The notes: generated by a model from the letters alone, not told the origin. 44,858 nucleotides of DNA from Methanolobus sp. (GCA_030154025.1 JASKKT010000018.1:1-44858), one strand, 5' to 3'. Numbered from the stretch's first letter, positions 35,309-44,637 are shown. A program made the numbers and translations.

Positions 35309-36645
35309 AAGTGCTGATCATCGGCGGTACCGGAGAGATGGGACAATGGTTCACCCGCTTCTTCAAAAGTAACGGTTATGATGTGAGCGTCTGGGGCAGC
35401 GGAGGAAAGGTTGAGATCGCCCGCAGGATGGGCGTGGAGTTCGTTCCCGATCTTGACAGGGCTATACCTGAAAGCGATATCGTCATCATCACAGTACCTA
35501 TCAATATTACCGGGCAGGTCATCCGGGAAACCGCGCCGAAGATGAAAAGCGGCAGTCTGCTCATGGACCTGACATCGCTGAAGGTCAGGCCCACGGAGGC
35601 CATGAAAGAATACGCACCTGCGGACGTGGAGATACTGGGCACGCATCCCATGTTCGGTCCGTCAATACCCGGCCTTCACGGGCAGATAGTGATACTCACG
35701 CCCATTCAGGACAGGTGCCGGAAATGGTACCCTGTAATAAGGTCACTGCTGGAAGACAACGGGGCTCACATCGAGGTCATCAGCCCGCAGGAGCACGACC
35801 GTTTCGTGTCTGTTGTCCAGGGGCTCACCCACTTTGCCTACATAACCATAGGCACCACCTTCAACAGGCTGGATTTCAGTGTCTCGGAGTCCAGAAGGTT
35901 CATGAGCCCTGTGTACGACATCATGGTGGACTTCGTAGGCAGGATACTGGGCCAGAACCCTTACCTCTATGCCTTTATCCAGATGGAGAACCCGGAGGTG
36001 CTGAAAGTCCACGATGCTTTCATGCAGGAATGCAGGGAGATGTCAGAGATCGTGCGGGAGCGGGATGTGGAAAGCTTCATCTCCAGGATGAAAGAGGCGG
36101 CAGTCCACTTCGGCGATACTTCAGCAGCGCTGCGCCGCTCCGACAAGCTCATCAACTCCAAGATAGCCGAGCTTGACGAACTTGTGAACTCCATCGGTAT
36201 GGAGAAAGGGCTCAGGCACATATACTCGGATGTCGTGCATGTTGGGACAGTAAAGAAGGTCACACCCCGAAGCGTGGTGATTTCCACCGGCAGCAAGCCC
36301 GTCTCGCTGAAGCTGGAGAATATCCGCCTGCTGTCCCCGGAAGAGCTCCGTGAATGGAAAGCAGATAATCTCAGGGAGCATTCGAGGGATATATCCGTCA
36401 TAATTCCGAAGGGTGCAGACCCGGAGGTCATCCGCAGGATCATAGCCACTGACAGGAACGTTATCTCAGTCAGGATAATAGATACGTATACATGCGCCAG
36501 GAGTGAGACCGGACCAAGCGTAACCTATCGTGTGAGTATAATCGGGGATGCAAATGCCACTGTTGTGAACAATGGGATAACAGCACTGCTCACAGGCATA
36601 GGCTGCAGAATCAGAGGAGAGGAGAGGGGAGGAGCTATTACCTGA
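35305..36645 (+). CDS. tyrA: Prephenate dehydrogenase with C-terminal FDX-ACB-like domain
   Basis: It oxidatively decarboxylates prephenate to 4-hydroxyphenylpyruvate for tyrosine. The protein has 446 aa from TTG 35305 (GTG 35311 is possible). The NAD loop IIGGTGEMGQW is near residues 5-15, LMDLTSLK near 88-95, and THPMFGPS near 113-120. The helical dimerization region runs to about 300. Residues about 357-440 do not look like an ACT domain. They follow the ferredoxin-fold anticodon-binding pattern of phenylalanyl-tRNA synthetase beta chains: RDISVIIPKG, an Ile-Ile-Asp-Thr-Tyr strand, SVTYRVSI, then a helix and GIGCRIRGE. This identification is by eye. Bacterial TyrA has about 280-370 aa. Confidence 0.9.
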   Translation: MKVLIIGGTGEMGQWFTRFFKSNGYDVSVWGSGGKVEIARRMGVEFVPDLDRAIPESDIVIITVPINITGQVIRETAPKMKSGSLLMDLTSLKVRPTEAMKEYAPADVEILGTHPMFGPSIPGLHGQIVILTPIQDRCRKWYPVIRSLLEDNGAHIEVISPQEHDRFVSVVQGLTHFAYITIGTTFNRLDFSVSESRRFMSPVYDIMVDFVGRILGQNPYLYAFIQMENPEVLKVHDAFMQECREMSEIVRERDVESFISRMKEAAVHFGDTSAALRRSDKLINSKIAELDELVNSIGMEKGLRHIYSDVVHVGTVKKVTPRSVVISTGSKPVSLKLENIRLLSPEELREWKADNLREHSRDISVIIPKGADPEVIRRIIATDRNVISVRIIDTYTCARSETGPSVTYRVSIIGDANATVVNNGITALLTGIGCRIRGEERGGAIT

Positions 36646-36740
36646 CCTCTACATTATTTATACATAGCCATCTCACTTTAATGCAATGTGCCGGGACAAA
36701 CGTTATCAAGCACTTATGCTTACACTAAATCTGTGATAGT

Positions 36741-37028
36741 TTGAACAGAGAACCCGTAAACCCACAAAAATATATCAGGTTCCTTAAGATAGGCATATTC
36801 TTTACTGCTCTATTCGGCATGTACCTGGGTATCCAGGGCCTTTACCTGTTGCTGGTGGAAAAGAATTTCATCACCGGAGCCTCCCTTTTCCTTGCAGGGC
36901 TCCTTATAGCCCCGCCACCCATCGGTATCTCCAGAATGGTAAAGGAACAGTTCGGTATCGATCTCTCCATACCGGTAAGAATGGTGGCTACAACCCTGCT
37001 CCTTTTCATAGCATGGCTGAGCCTCTGA
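36741..37028 (+). CDS. Small membrane protein, unknown function
   Basis: The protein has 95 aa from TTG 36741, preceded by GTGAT as a possible Shine-Dalgarno. It has three hydrophobic segments: about residues 15-36, 43-61 and 78-94. A polar segment SRMVKEQFGIDLSIP lies between the second and third. A TATA-like ATTATTTATAC lies near 36653-36663. It follows tyrA by 95 nt and is probably a separate unit. No family is recognised. Confidence 0.6.
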   Translation: MNREPVNPQKYIRFLKIGIFFTALFGMYLGIQGLYLLLVEKNFITGASLFLAGLLIAPPPIGISRMVKEQFGIDLSIPVRMVATTLLLFIAWLSL

Positions 37029-37037
37029 AGGGAACAG

Positions 37038-37709
37038 TTATCTTATCCTGCTTACGAGGTCTTCGAGAGCATCTTTGGGATCCTTGGCCTTGACAATACC
37101 CGAGGCCAGCAGCACGCCCACCGAGCCCAGTTCAAGGGCTGCCTCAAGGTCTTCCCCTTTTGATATGCCTGCACCGCACAGGACTTTGACTGACGGGTTC
37201 ACTCTTTTGACGGCGTCCACTGATCCTGTGACTACCTGCGGGTCGGCTTTAGATACCGGAATGCCGCTGCCGATAAGCTCGGGAGGCTCCACTGCCACAT
37301 AATCAGGGCCCAGCGCTGCGGCTGCTGCAGAGGTTGCCACGTTGTTCGTGCAGACTATGCTTGCCAGACCGGTCTCCCGTGCCTTGCTTACCGACGCATC
37401 TATGTTTGCAAGCGTCAGGCGGTATTCGGAGTGGTTGATCAGAGTGCCGACTGCTCCCGCATCCTTGATGCACTGAGCAAAAGCATGTCCCGTAAAGCTT
37501 CCCGCACCCACGCCGTCCAGATGCTGCGCATAAACAGGGATATCCACCTGGGAGGAGACCCTGTAGATATCACAGAACTGGGGTGCTACTGCAATATCTA
37601 TGCCGGAATCGTCAGCAACTTCCCTGCATGAGAATGCTATTCTCACAGCGCCTTCTCCTGTACTTTCAAGGAAGGTCTTCAGGTTCAAAACTATTAATGT
37701 CGAACTCAT
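37038..37709 (-). CDS. tpiA: Triosephosphate isomerase, archaeal type
   Basis: It interconverts dihydroxyacetone phosphate and glyceraldehyde 3-phosphate in gluconeogenesis/glycolysis. The protein has 223 aa, the short archaeal form (bacterial enzymes about 250). VLNLKTFLESTG gives the N-terminal Asn/Lys, LINHSEYRL the electrophilic His region, VAVEPPELIGSG the catalytic Glu, and CGAGISKGEDLEAA the phosphate-binding loop. It is convergent with the 95-aa membrane protein and follows fae-hps, which has its own terminator. Confidence 0.96.
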   Translation of the reverse strand: MSSTLIVLNLKTFLESTGEGAVRIAFSCREVADDSGIDIAVAPQFCDIYRVSSQVDIPVYAQHLDGVGAGSFTGHAFAQCIKDAGAVGTLINHSEYRLTLANIDASVSKARETGLASIVCTNNVATSAAAAALGPDYVAVEPPELIGSGIPVSKADPQVVTGSVDAVKRVNPSVKVLCGAGISKGEDLEAALELGSVGVLLASGIVKAKDPKDALEDLVSRIR

Positions 37710-37745
37710 GTAATCTCTCCGGAGAGAGATAATACCTCAAAATAG

Positions 37746-37776
37746 AAAAAAGCGTGTGTTGTTCTGTAACACACGC
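37746..37776 (-). terminator. Terminator after fae-hps
   Basis: A perfect 9-bp stem (37752-37760 with 37768-37776, GCGTGTGTT/AACACACGC, 7-nt loop) is followed on the minus strand by six T residues (37751-37746). Confidence 0.8.
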
Positions 37777-37790
37777 GCAGGATTGTATGC

Positions 37791-38969
37791 TCAGAAGTCT
37801 GTCATTACCCTGAACTGGTCGATCTCAGGGTTGTTGAGGCCTTCAATGAACTTCTCGGCGACCTGCCTTACATCCTTGGCGTTGGTGATTGCCCTGCCTA
37901 CTACAAGGATGTCGGCGCCTGCCTTGAGTGCATCGGGCATTGTGTCGATGCGTATACCGCCGGCGACTGCCACAAGGATCCTTGGGGAGAGGGCCTTGAT
38001 ACTCTGGATGTTGCCCCATGCATGCTCGGTGTGCTCGATATCTATTGCGCGGTGCAGTTCGACAACGTCAGGCAGTTCCTTGAGCTGCCTGAGCACTGCA
38101 ACCGGGTCCGGGCAGTTAAGGGTGTCCATCACAGCGTATATTCCGGTCTTGTGGGCTTCCTCGATAGCCTTGTTGAGGGTTGCCACTGGTGCCAGTGCAG
38201 AGACCACTATGGCATCTGCTGTTGCATCCGCTACCATGCGGGCCTCGAGATTACCGGTATCCAGGGTCTTGAGGTCGGCAACGATAAATGCATCCGGACG
38301 GACTTCCCTGAGCCTTGAGATGACATCGACACCATAGCGCTTGATAAGAGGCGTGCCTGCTTCCAGTATTACGTGGTCGCTCTTTGGCAGCTGGTTCACA
38401 ACGCTGAGGATTGCCTCGATATTGGGGTTATCCAGCGCAACCTGCAGGTATGGAGGGTTCCAGAGCCTTGTGACCTTGAATCCCATAATTGCGTGTCCCA
38501 TCCTGTCCTTCTCCTTGAGCACTGTGCCTGCATCCGGGAATCCTTCCAGGGCGCGCTTCACGGCCAGCTTGGTTGCTCCGTAGTTGTACCTGTATATCCT
38601 GTTGTAGTCCTTTGCCTCAGGGTGGATGAAAACGCTTGCAACGACAACGATATCCTCGATGTCCATCTCACCGAAAACACCCTCCTCAAGGGCGTCGGCC
38701 ACTGCCTTTGCCACAGCGGCCTGTGCAGGGCCGAATATCTGGGCTGCCTGGTCCATGTTCTTGACAGTGACCTTCGGGACTATGAGCGTGGCAGGTTTTG
38801 TGGGAAGGTTGGGGCGTATGACTGAGAGCAGAGGAGTGTGTCCTACTGACAGCTGTGTTAAGCCGTTTGCAAATGCCTGACCCACAGGACCGTTCTTGTT
38901 ACCGATCATGAGGTCAACGTGCGCGAGTTCTGGTGCCTCGCCAATTAAAGCTTCTCCGATTAAGAACAT
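37791..38969 (-). CDS. fae-hps: Bifunctional formaldehyde-activating enzyme / 3-hexulose-6-phosphate synthase
   Basis: The N-terminal Fae domain (residues about 1-160) joins formaldehyde to tetrahydromethanopterin: it starts [10 protein letters not shown], with the catalytic His in [20 protein letters not shown] and the [20 protein letters not shown] block. The C-terminal Hps domain (about 175-392) makes or splits hexulose 6-phosphate: [26 protein letters not shown] and [12 protein letters not shown]. The fusion is known in methanogens and supplies ribulose 5-phosphate. With ATG 38969 the protein has 392 aa; an adjacent TTG at 38972 is the alternative. AGGTGA lies upstream, and TATA-like CATATAAAAAAT at 39021-39032. 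Confidence 0.95.
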   Translation of the reverse strand: MFLIGEALIGEAPELAHVDLMIGNKNGPVGQAFANGLTQLSVGHTPLLSVIRPNLPTKPATLIVPKVTVKNMDQAAQIFGPAQAAVAKAVADALEEGVFGEMDIEDIVVVASVFIHPEAKDYNRIYRYNYGATKLAVKRALEGFPDAGTVLKEKDRMGHAIMGFKVTRLWNPPYLQVALDNPNIEAILSVVNQLPKSDHVILEAGTPLIKRYGVDVISRLREVRPDAFIVADLKTLDTGNLEARMVADATADAIVVSALAPVATLNKAIEEAHKTGIYAVMDTLNCPDPVAVLRQLKELPDVVELHRAIDIEHTEHAWGNIQSIKALSPRILVAVAGGIRIDTMPDALKAGADILVVGRAITNAKDVRQVAEKFIEGLNNPEIDQFRVMTDF

Positions 38970-39020
38970 CAATTCACCTACATATATAAATGGGATCTAT
39001 CTTACCCGTGCAGAACCGGC

Positions 39021-39032
39021 ATTTTTTATATG
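39021..39032 (-). promoter_or_regulatory. TATA box of fae-hps
   Basis: CATATAAAAAAT on the minus strand lies about 55 nt before the start codon, giving a leader of about 30 nt. Confidence 0.55.
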
Positions 39033-39134
39033 ACAGTTGTGGCACAAGTCATGTTATGCGTGCAATATATAGTATTATAATAAATACCTTCTTCAAAAAG
39101 GATATGCCTTTCAGACAGAAACTGCCGGACCGAG

Positions 39135-39746
39135 TTACAATATCCGTGGGCAGGCGGCTTTGAGCCTGCACTCTTCACATTTGGGAGACGTCGGACGGCA
39201 GACATTCTGACCAAAAAGCACCATCATGCCGTTGATATCTTTCCACGCGTCCTTTGGGATCACTTTCTCAAGTTCCTTCTCAGTCTCATCCGGCCCGGAG
39301 GTTTTTACCAGGCCCAGCCGGTTTGAGATCCTGTGCACATGAGTGTCCACTGCTATGACATCCTGCTCATACGCATAGCCAAGCACGCAGTTGGCAGTCT
39401 TTCGCCCCACGCCGGGCAAGCGGAGCAGTTCTTCCATGCTGTTGGGAACAACACCCCCATAGTCCTGCAATATGATGCGGGAGATTTCGATAATTCGCCG
39501 GGCTTTCACCCTGTAGAAGCCCACATCCCTGATCAGGGCCTGTATATCCTCGGCATCGGCTTCCGCTATCTTCCGGGGAGTGTCATAGACTGCAAAGAGC
39601 CTCTTTGTCGCCGGAATTGTCACTTCATCGCGTGTTCGCTGGGAAAGCACCGTGGATACCAGCATATAGAAGGGGTCCCTGCAGGTATGGGAATAGCCTC
39701 CCGGATACATCTCCCTGAGACAGGAAATAAGCTCGTCGGCAAACAT
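39135..39746 (-). CDS. nth: Endonuclease III (DNA glycosylase/AP lyase)
   Basis: It removes oxidised pyrimidines and cuts the strand by beta-elimination. The protein has 203 aa. The helix-hairpin-helix LPGVGRKTANCVLGYA (about residues 109-124) contains the catalytic Lys, and AVDTHVHRISNRLGL (about 132-146) the catalytic Asp. The C-terminal 4Fe-4S site is complete: CX6CX2CX5C starting at CRPTSPKCEEC. It is transcribed divergently from the DUF4139 gene. Confidence 0.96.
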   Translation of the reverse strand: MFADELISCLREMYPGGYSHTCRDPFYMLVSTVLSQRTRDEVTIPATKRLFAVYDTPRKIAEADAEDIQALIRDVGFYRVKARRIIEISRIILQDYGGVVPNSMEELLRLPGVGRKTANCVLGYAYEQDVIAVDTHVHRISNRLGLVKTSGPDETEKELEKVIPKDAWKDINGMMVLFGQNVCRPTSPKCEECRLKAACPRIL

Positions 39747-39870
39747 CAGGGTGTGTAGATTACCAAATTATAAACTGTTTTCCGTAAGACTGCCTGAAAG
39801 ACATTGCCAGGAACACACAGTTCAGTATCTAAAGGCATGTATTTTATACTAAGGGATCTTATTTTTATTC

Positions 39871-41286
39871 ATGGGAGTGAATAAATTATATACTTACGCA
39901 TTGTCCATTATTCTTTTTATTGCAGCCACTTCCTTGCTGTATACTCAGGAAATGCAGGCATTACCCTTTATGGGCAGTGCCTCAGCACAGAACACCAGTG
40001 AAGGCACAGAACTTACAATATATTCCCAGAACATTGCACTTGTCAGGGAAAGCATAACGGTGGACCTTCAGGAAGGCATCAACGTTGTCAATGTAGCAGG
40101 CGTTGCTTCCCGGATAGATCCGGGTTCGGTCATCCTTGAAGACACAGAGCAGAATGGAACTTACATTATAGAGCAGCATTTCAGCACTGATAACACCACC
40201 GTCACCAGGCTGCTGCAAAATAAGCTGGGGAAGGAGGTCACTGTCACAGATGAGACAGGCAACTCCTATACAGGAATATTGCTAAGCCATGAGAATGACA
40301 GGATAGTCATCGAGAGTTCCGGGAGCATCCTCACATTCATGAATCCCTCAAGAATAGAGTTCGAGACCAGCGGAGATATCCATGCAGGGCCCGCACTCAC
40401 CTGGCAGATATATTCCCCTGAGGCAGGAAGCAGGACATTGCTGATGTCCTACCTGACAGAGGACATTGATTGGGAGGCAAACTACATTGTAAAGATCACG
40501 GATAATGAGAGCCAGGCCAGTATTGACGGGTGGGCCACCATAGATAACAAGGCAGGCACCAGTTTCAACGACGCCAGGATCAAGCTGATCGCAGGAGATG
40601 TACGCAGGGTGTCCGGGAACGGCTATCCGGAATCTGCCGCCGACCAGGCAGTGAGCGAGCAGGTGCCGGAGCAATTCAGAGAGGAATCGCTGTTCGAATA
40701 TCACATCTACACCCTCAACAGGACCACAAGCCTGAGGGATGGCGAGACTAAGCAGGTCTCGCTGCTGTCTGAAAGAGACGTGCCTGTGGAAAAGGAGTAT
40801 CTTTTTGAGAGCAGTATAAGTGACAGGATAAAGGTTATGATGAGCACTGAGAACACTGAATCCAAGGGACTTGGGATACCGCTTCCGGGAGGCATAGTGA
40901 GCACCTATGCGGAGGACTCCGACGGAATGCTGCAGTTTGTCGGAGAGGATGAGATAAGACATACGGCCATAGGACAGGAAATACACATGTTCGTGGGATA
41001 TGCCTTTGATATTACCGGGGAGAAGACACAGACAGATTACCAGAGCCTGGGAGAATCCGCAGAGCGGAGGAGTTACAGCATAAATCTCACAAACCAGAAA
41101 CCGGAGGATGTGAATGTCACTGTGGTCGAGAACATATACGGGGACTGGGAAATAACCAACTCATCACACAATTACACAAAGGTGGACGCATTCACTGCCG
41201 AATTTGATGTGGGTGTCCCGGCAAACGGAGAGGAGACCCTGGCCTACACAGTGGAGGTACGTTATCAGCGGGCGATCCAGTACTAA
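39871..41286 (+). CDS. DUF4139 domain-containing exported or anchored protein
   Basis: The protein has 471 aa. Residues about 8-25 are a hydrophobic signal or anchor helix, followed by a short Ala/Ser-rich region and then TELTIYSQNIALVRESITVD, the usual start of DUF4139 proteins. The core has TWQIYSPEAGSRTLLMSYLT and ISGWAT-like DGWATIDNKAGTSF blocks. The C-terminal beta sandwich ends with a YTVEVRY strand. Several N-x-S/T sites suggest surface glycosylation. The function of the family is unknown. The ATG lies about 25 nt after TATA-like ATTTTATAC (39841-39849), so the mRNA may be leaderless or nearly so. Confidence 0.85.
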   Translation: MGVNKLYTYALSIILFIAATSLLYTQEMQALPFMGSASAQNTSEGTELTIYSQNIALVRESITVDLQEGINVVNVAGVASRIDPGSVILEDTEQNGTYIIEQHFSTDNTTVTRLLQNKLGKEVTVTDETGNSYTGILLSHENDRIVIESSGSILTFMNPSRIEFETSGDIHAGPALTWQIYSPEAGSRTLLMSYLTEDIDWEANYIVKITDNESQASIDGWATIDNKAGTSFNDARIKLIAGDVRRVSGNGYPESAADQAVSEQVPEQFREESLFEYHIYTLNRTTSLRDGETKQVSLLSERDVPVEKEYLFESSISDRIKVMMSTENTESKGLGIPLPGGIVSTYAEDSDGMLQFVGEDEIRHTAIGQEIHMFVGYAFDITGEKTQTDYQSLGESAERRSYSINLTNQKPEDVNVTVVENIYGDWEITNSSHNYTKVDAFTAEFDVGVPANGEETLAYTVEVRYQRAIQY

Positions 41287-41290
41287 AGGA

Positions 41291-43618
41291 TCATGTCTCA
41301 GAGGATCTGTTAGCAGCTACATGCGAGGGAGTGTAGGAAGGAAATGATACGTGTACCGCAGTACCGCTTCCCTCTGCACTCTCGATCCAGATCTTCCCGT
41401 TATGTACCTCGGTAATAGTTCTACTGACGTAAAGCCCCAACCCGCTGCCTCCGTGCTTTCTTGTCATAGAGCTGTCTACCTGATAAAAGGGATTGAATAT
41501 ATTGGCAAATTCAGCCGCGGGAATGCCTATTCCATTATCCTTTATCACAACATGCACATCTCCCTTGTCCCTGAAAGCTGATACCTCGATAAGGCCCTCA
41601 TTCCTGCTGAACTTGATAGCATTGTCAAGGAGAGATCTGAAGAGGTAAGGGATATATTCCACATCACCTCTGACGAGCGGGAGATCTTTTTTAAAATTAC
41701 GGACCATCCTTATTTTCTTGTCTGCCGCCTTGAAACTGAAGTAGTCCATGACCTTTTTCAATGCATCCTCTATCCGGAGGGGGTCAAACCTGTAGCTTAC
41801 TTTACCGGACCTGACAATGCTTATGTAAATGAGGGAATCCAGCAGGAAACTCAGGTGGTCGTACTTATCGAGGACTATCCGCATGGCATTTCTCTGTTTT
41901 TCATTCAGGGGACCCAGCACCTCGTCGTGCACAAGTTCACTGTAGCCTTTTATGGATATGAGGGGAGTCTTCAGTTCATGGCTGAGGTTTGAGATGAACT
42001 CATCCTTCATCCTGTCCAGTGACTGAAGTGATTCGTTAGCCTTTGCCAGATCATCGATATACCTGCGGATGGACTCCTGGGCTTTTTTACGCTCGCTTAT
42101 GTCACGGCTGACACCCAGGAAGAACTTGAACTGACCGCTTTCATCGAATACGGGACGTGCAATTGCCTCTGTCCAGATCCTGTGGCCTTCTTTGTGGAAT
42201 TGCTCTACCTCCAGGATTTCCGTACGATTGCTTATCCCGGACTTCATGAAACTTTCAAAAAAAGCATCTACAGCACGCCTGATCTTAGAGATACTGTCCT
42301 GAGGGAATATCTCCGTGAGACTCTGGCCCATCACTTCTTCAGGCGTATAGCCCCTCAGTTTAAGGACAGACGGGCTGACATACAGGAATCTGCCTTCCCT
42401 GTCCATGGTCCAGATGACATCACTGGCATTCTCTGCAAGCAGACGGAACTTTTCCTCGCTTTCCCGAAGAGTCTGCTCAGCCCTCCTTCTTTCAGTAATA
42501 TCACGCCCGTTGCTGAGAATTGCAGGCCTTCCATCATATTCAATTAGCTTGACACTCATCTCCACCGGCACCCGGGAACCATCTTTCCTGAGGCATTCAG
42601 TCTCAAACACTACGTGCCTTTTTTCTATGACAGATGCAAAGTGTTCCTTGCACCTGTGCAAATGATCAGATGGGATCAGATCGGATTTTGATAATTGCAA
42701 AAGCTCTTTCTTGCTGTACAGAAGCAGATCGCATAGAGGAGAGTTCACCTCAAGGATAGCGCAGTTCATATCAAGTATCATTATAGGATCTACGGAATTC
42801 TCGAAAAGGGCCCTGAACTTCTCCTCGGAAGTCTTTATCTTCTGTTCTGCGCTCCTTTGATCGGTGATATCCGTGCCGGAGCAGAGGATGGTTGCGATCT
42901 TACCGGAACTATCACTGATAAAGGAATTACGCCAGCTTATCAGCCTTTTTTGCCCGGCCCTGGTAATAACATGGCCCTCGAAACTTTCAGGATCACACGG
43001 AACATCCGTCGCAGCCCTCGCAAACAGGGACTCGGTGAGAGATCGCTCTTCCGGGGGAATAACACGTTCCAGCCAGTCTGATCCGATAAGTTCCCCTTCA
43101 GCATAACCAAGCACTTCGTTACATCTGGAATTGGAGAGGGTGACCTTGTGGTCCGCATCTATGGCAACGATCATGCTGCCTGCAATATCCAGATACTGCT
43201 TTGCCTTCTGGCTCTCTGCAGCCAGTTCATCGTAGAGCAGTTTATTTTTTAACAGGGTCCTTACCCTGGTCATGACTTCAAACCTGTCAACGGGTTTTGT
43301 AAGGAACTCGTCGGCACCGGCCTTTATACCTTCCATACGGTCATCTCTGGAAGAGAGGGCTGTGACTATGATGACCGGAATGAAGCAGGTCTCCTTTGAG
43401 GATCTTATCCTGCTGCACACTTCATAGCCGCTCATGCCTGGCATCATGACATCAAGGATCACAAGGTCGGGTTTTTCACAATCAATGATATCAAGAGCCT
43501 CTTCCCCGCTGTAGGCAGCCTTCACTTCGTAATCAGCCATAAGATGGGCTTCGATTAACCTGACGTTAAGGATATCGTCGTCGACAACGAGTATTTTCGA
43601 TCTGTTTTTATCACTCAT
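41291..43618 (-). CDS. Hybrid sensor histidine kinase: REC-PAS-PAS-PAS-HisKA-HATPase
   Basis: The protein has 775 aa from ATG 43618; a frame from 43672 would add 18 residues before the usual receiver start KILVVDDD. Domains in order are: receiver about 8-125 with phospho-acceptor Asp in LVILDVMMPG; PAS about 145-260; PAS about 265-385; PAS about 390-515; HisKA about 535-600 with the phosphorylated His in NLSHELKTPLISIKGYSE; and HATPase about 645-760 with SLLDNAIKFS, DNGIGIP and GGSGLGL. No membrane segment is seen, so it senses a cytoplasmic signal. A receiver at the N terminus suggests it acts within a relay. No cognate regulator is adjacent. Confidence 0.92.
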   Translation of the reverse strand: MSDKNRSKILVVDDDILNVRLIEAHLMADYEVKAAYSGEEALDIIDCEKPDLVILDVMMPGMSGYEVCSRIRSSKETCFIPVIIVTALSSRDDRMEGIKAGADEFLTKPVDRFEVMTRVRTLLKNKLLYDELAAESQKAKQYLDIAGSMIVAIDADHKVTLSNSRCNEVLGYAEGELIGSDWLERVIPPEERSLTESLFARAATDVPCDPESFEGHVITRAGQKRLISWRNSFISDSSGKIATILCSGTDITDQRSAEQKIKTSEEKFRALFENSVDPIMILDMNCAILEVNSPLCDLLLYSKKELLQLSKSDLIPSDHLHRCKEHFASVIEKRHVVFETECLRKDGSRVPVEMSVKLIEYDGRPAILSNGRDITERRRAEQTLRESEEKFRLLAENASDVIWTMDREGRFLYVSPSVLKLRGYTPEEVMGQSLTEIFPQDSISKIRRAVDAFFESFMKSGISNRTEILEVEQFHKEGHRIWTEAIARPVFDESGQFKFFLGVSRDISERKKAQESIRRYIDDLAKANESLQSLDRMKDEFISNLSHELKTPLISIKGYSELVHDEVLGPLNEKQRNAMRIVLDKYDHLSFLLDSLIYISIVRSGKVSYRFDPLRIEDALKKVMDYFSFKAADKKIRMVRNFKKDLPLVRGDVEYIPYLFRSLLDNAIKFSRNEGLIEVSAFRDKGDVHVVIKDNGIGIPAAEFANIFNPFYQVDSSMTRKHGGSGLGLYVSRTITEVHNGKIWIESAEGSGTAVHVSFPSYTPSHVAANRSSET

Positions 43619-43820
43619 GCTGCATACCGGTTGTTTCTGTCTTCGGGCCGTTAAATGTAGTATTATAGCCATACATTATATATAATAAATTTTCCTTTGC
43701 CAAAATAATCAGATTAAGAGCAGGAAATCAAAGAGTCTTTCTGACAATTCAGTGCAGGGTGATCGGATATGGCCTGCTTCGGGCATAGGTTCTTAAGCGG
43801 GCACGACAAAAGAGGGTTTA

Positions 43821-44273
43821 ATGTTTGAGCAGCTCATGATCTCTGTATCCGCCTATGCCTACATGAGCCTCTTTATCACAAGTTTCCTGGCATCAACTAT
43901 CCTTCCCATAGGCTCAGAAGCTCTTGTGGTACTGCTTATAAGGTCCGGTTATGATCTTTCCGCAATGGTCCTCTTAGCAACGACAGGTAATTACCTGGGA
44001 GCCTGCACAACATACTACATAGGCCTTAAAGGGCGTACAGGGGTCATAGAGAAATACCTGTCCATTTCAAGGAAGGAACTCGAGAAGGCGGACAGATGGT
44101 TTACACGGTATGGCTCGTATGCCCTGCTGTTTACCTGGGTGCCTCTCATAGGCGATGCCATTACGGTATCAGGAGGGCTTATGAAGCTCAATTTCAGGAT
44201 ATTCTCCATTTATGTTTTCATCGGGAAGTTTGCACGTTACCTGGTGCTGGCGTATATTGCCGCAGGCATATAA
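43821..44273 (+). CDS. VTT/DedA-like (YqaA type) membrane protein
   Basis: The protein has 150 aa with about four hydrophobic segments. The family marks are FLASTILPIGSEALVVLL near residues 15-32 and the GNYLGACTTYYIGLKGR block near 54-70, followed by YGSYALLFTWVPLIGDAITV. Related proteins belong to the SNARE-associated/VTT superfamily, some of which are lipid or ion transporters; the role here is not known. It is divergent from the sensor kinase gene. GAGGG precedes ATG 43821. Confidence 0.8.
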   Translation: MFEQLMISVSAYAYMSLFITSFLASTILPIGSEALVVLLIRSGYDLSAMVLLATTGNYLGACTTYYIGLKGRTGVIEKYLSISRKELEKADRWFTRYGSYALLFTWVPLIGDAITVSGGLMKLNFRIFSIYVFIGKFARYLVLAYIAAGI

Positions 44274-44439
44274 GCCGGGTGACCAGATATCAATACGTGA
44301 GATTTCAGGATACCATTTTTCAGGATACTACCTGCAGCCAGTTGTTTTTACACCGGGATATCAGATAGATTTAAATACCCGGACATCAATACATCCTTAA
44401 ATATATAATAAATGTTAACCATAATGGACTGGATATATC

Positions 44440-44637
44440 ATGACCACGTTCGACATAGACCAAAAAGAGCTTGTGAAAAACTCTGTGCTGATACCGGTTG
44501 CATTCGTGGCCGGAACGCTGATAGCGATACTGGCCTACAGTTACCTGCCTCAGGAAATAGCCCTCCTGTCAGTAATCAGCGGCGCAGTGCTTATATCGCT
44601 CATCACCTATGCCCTTGTAAGGACAAGGTCCAACTGA
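44440..44637 (+). CDS. Small membrane protein, unknown function
   Basis: The protein has 65 aa with two hydrophobic segments (about residues 16-35 and 39-58), separated by a short YLPQEIA turn and ending in basic RTRSN. TATA-like TTAAATATATAATAA at about 44396-44410 would start transcription near 44430, so the leader is very short. An ATG at 44412 in another frame yields a polar, unlikely peptide. No family is recognised. Confidence 0.6.
   Translation: MTTFDIDQKELVKNSVLIPVAFVAGTLIAILAYSYLPQEIALLSVISGAVLISLITYALVRTRSN

Noticed and set aside
43619-43672. N-terminal extension of the sensor kinase
   Set aside because: The receiver domain normally starts a few residues before its first strand, and ATG 43618 gives that. 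The extension is unlike anything in the family.
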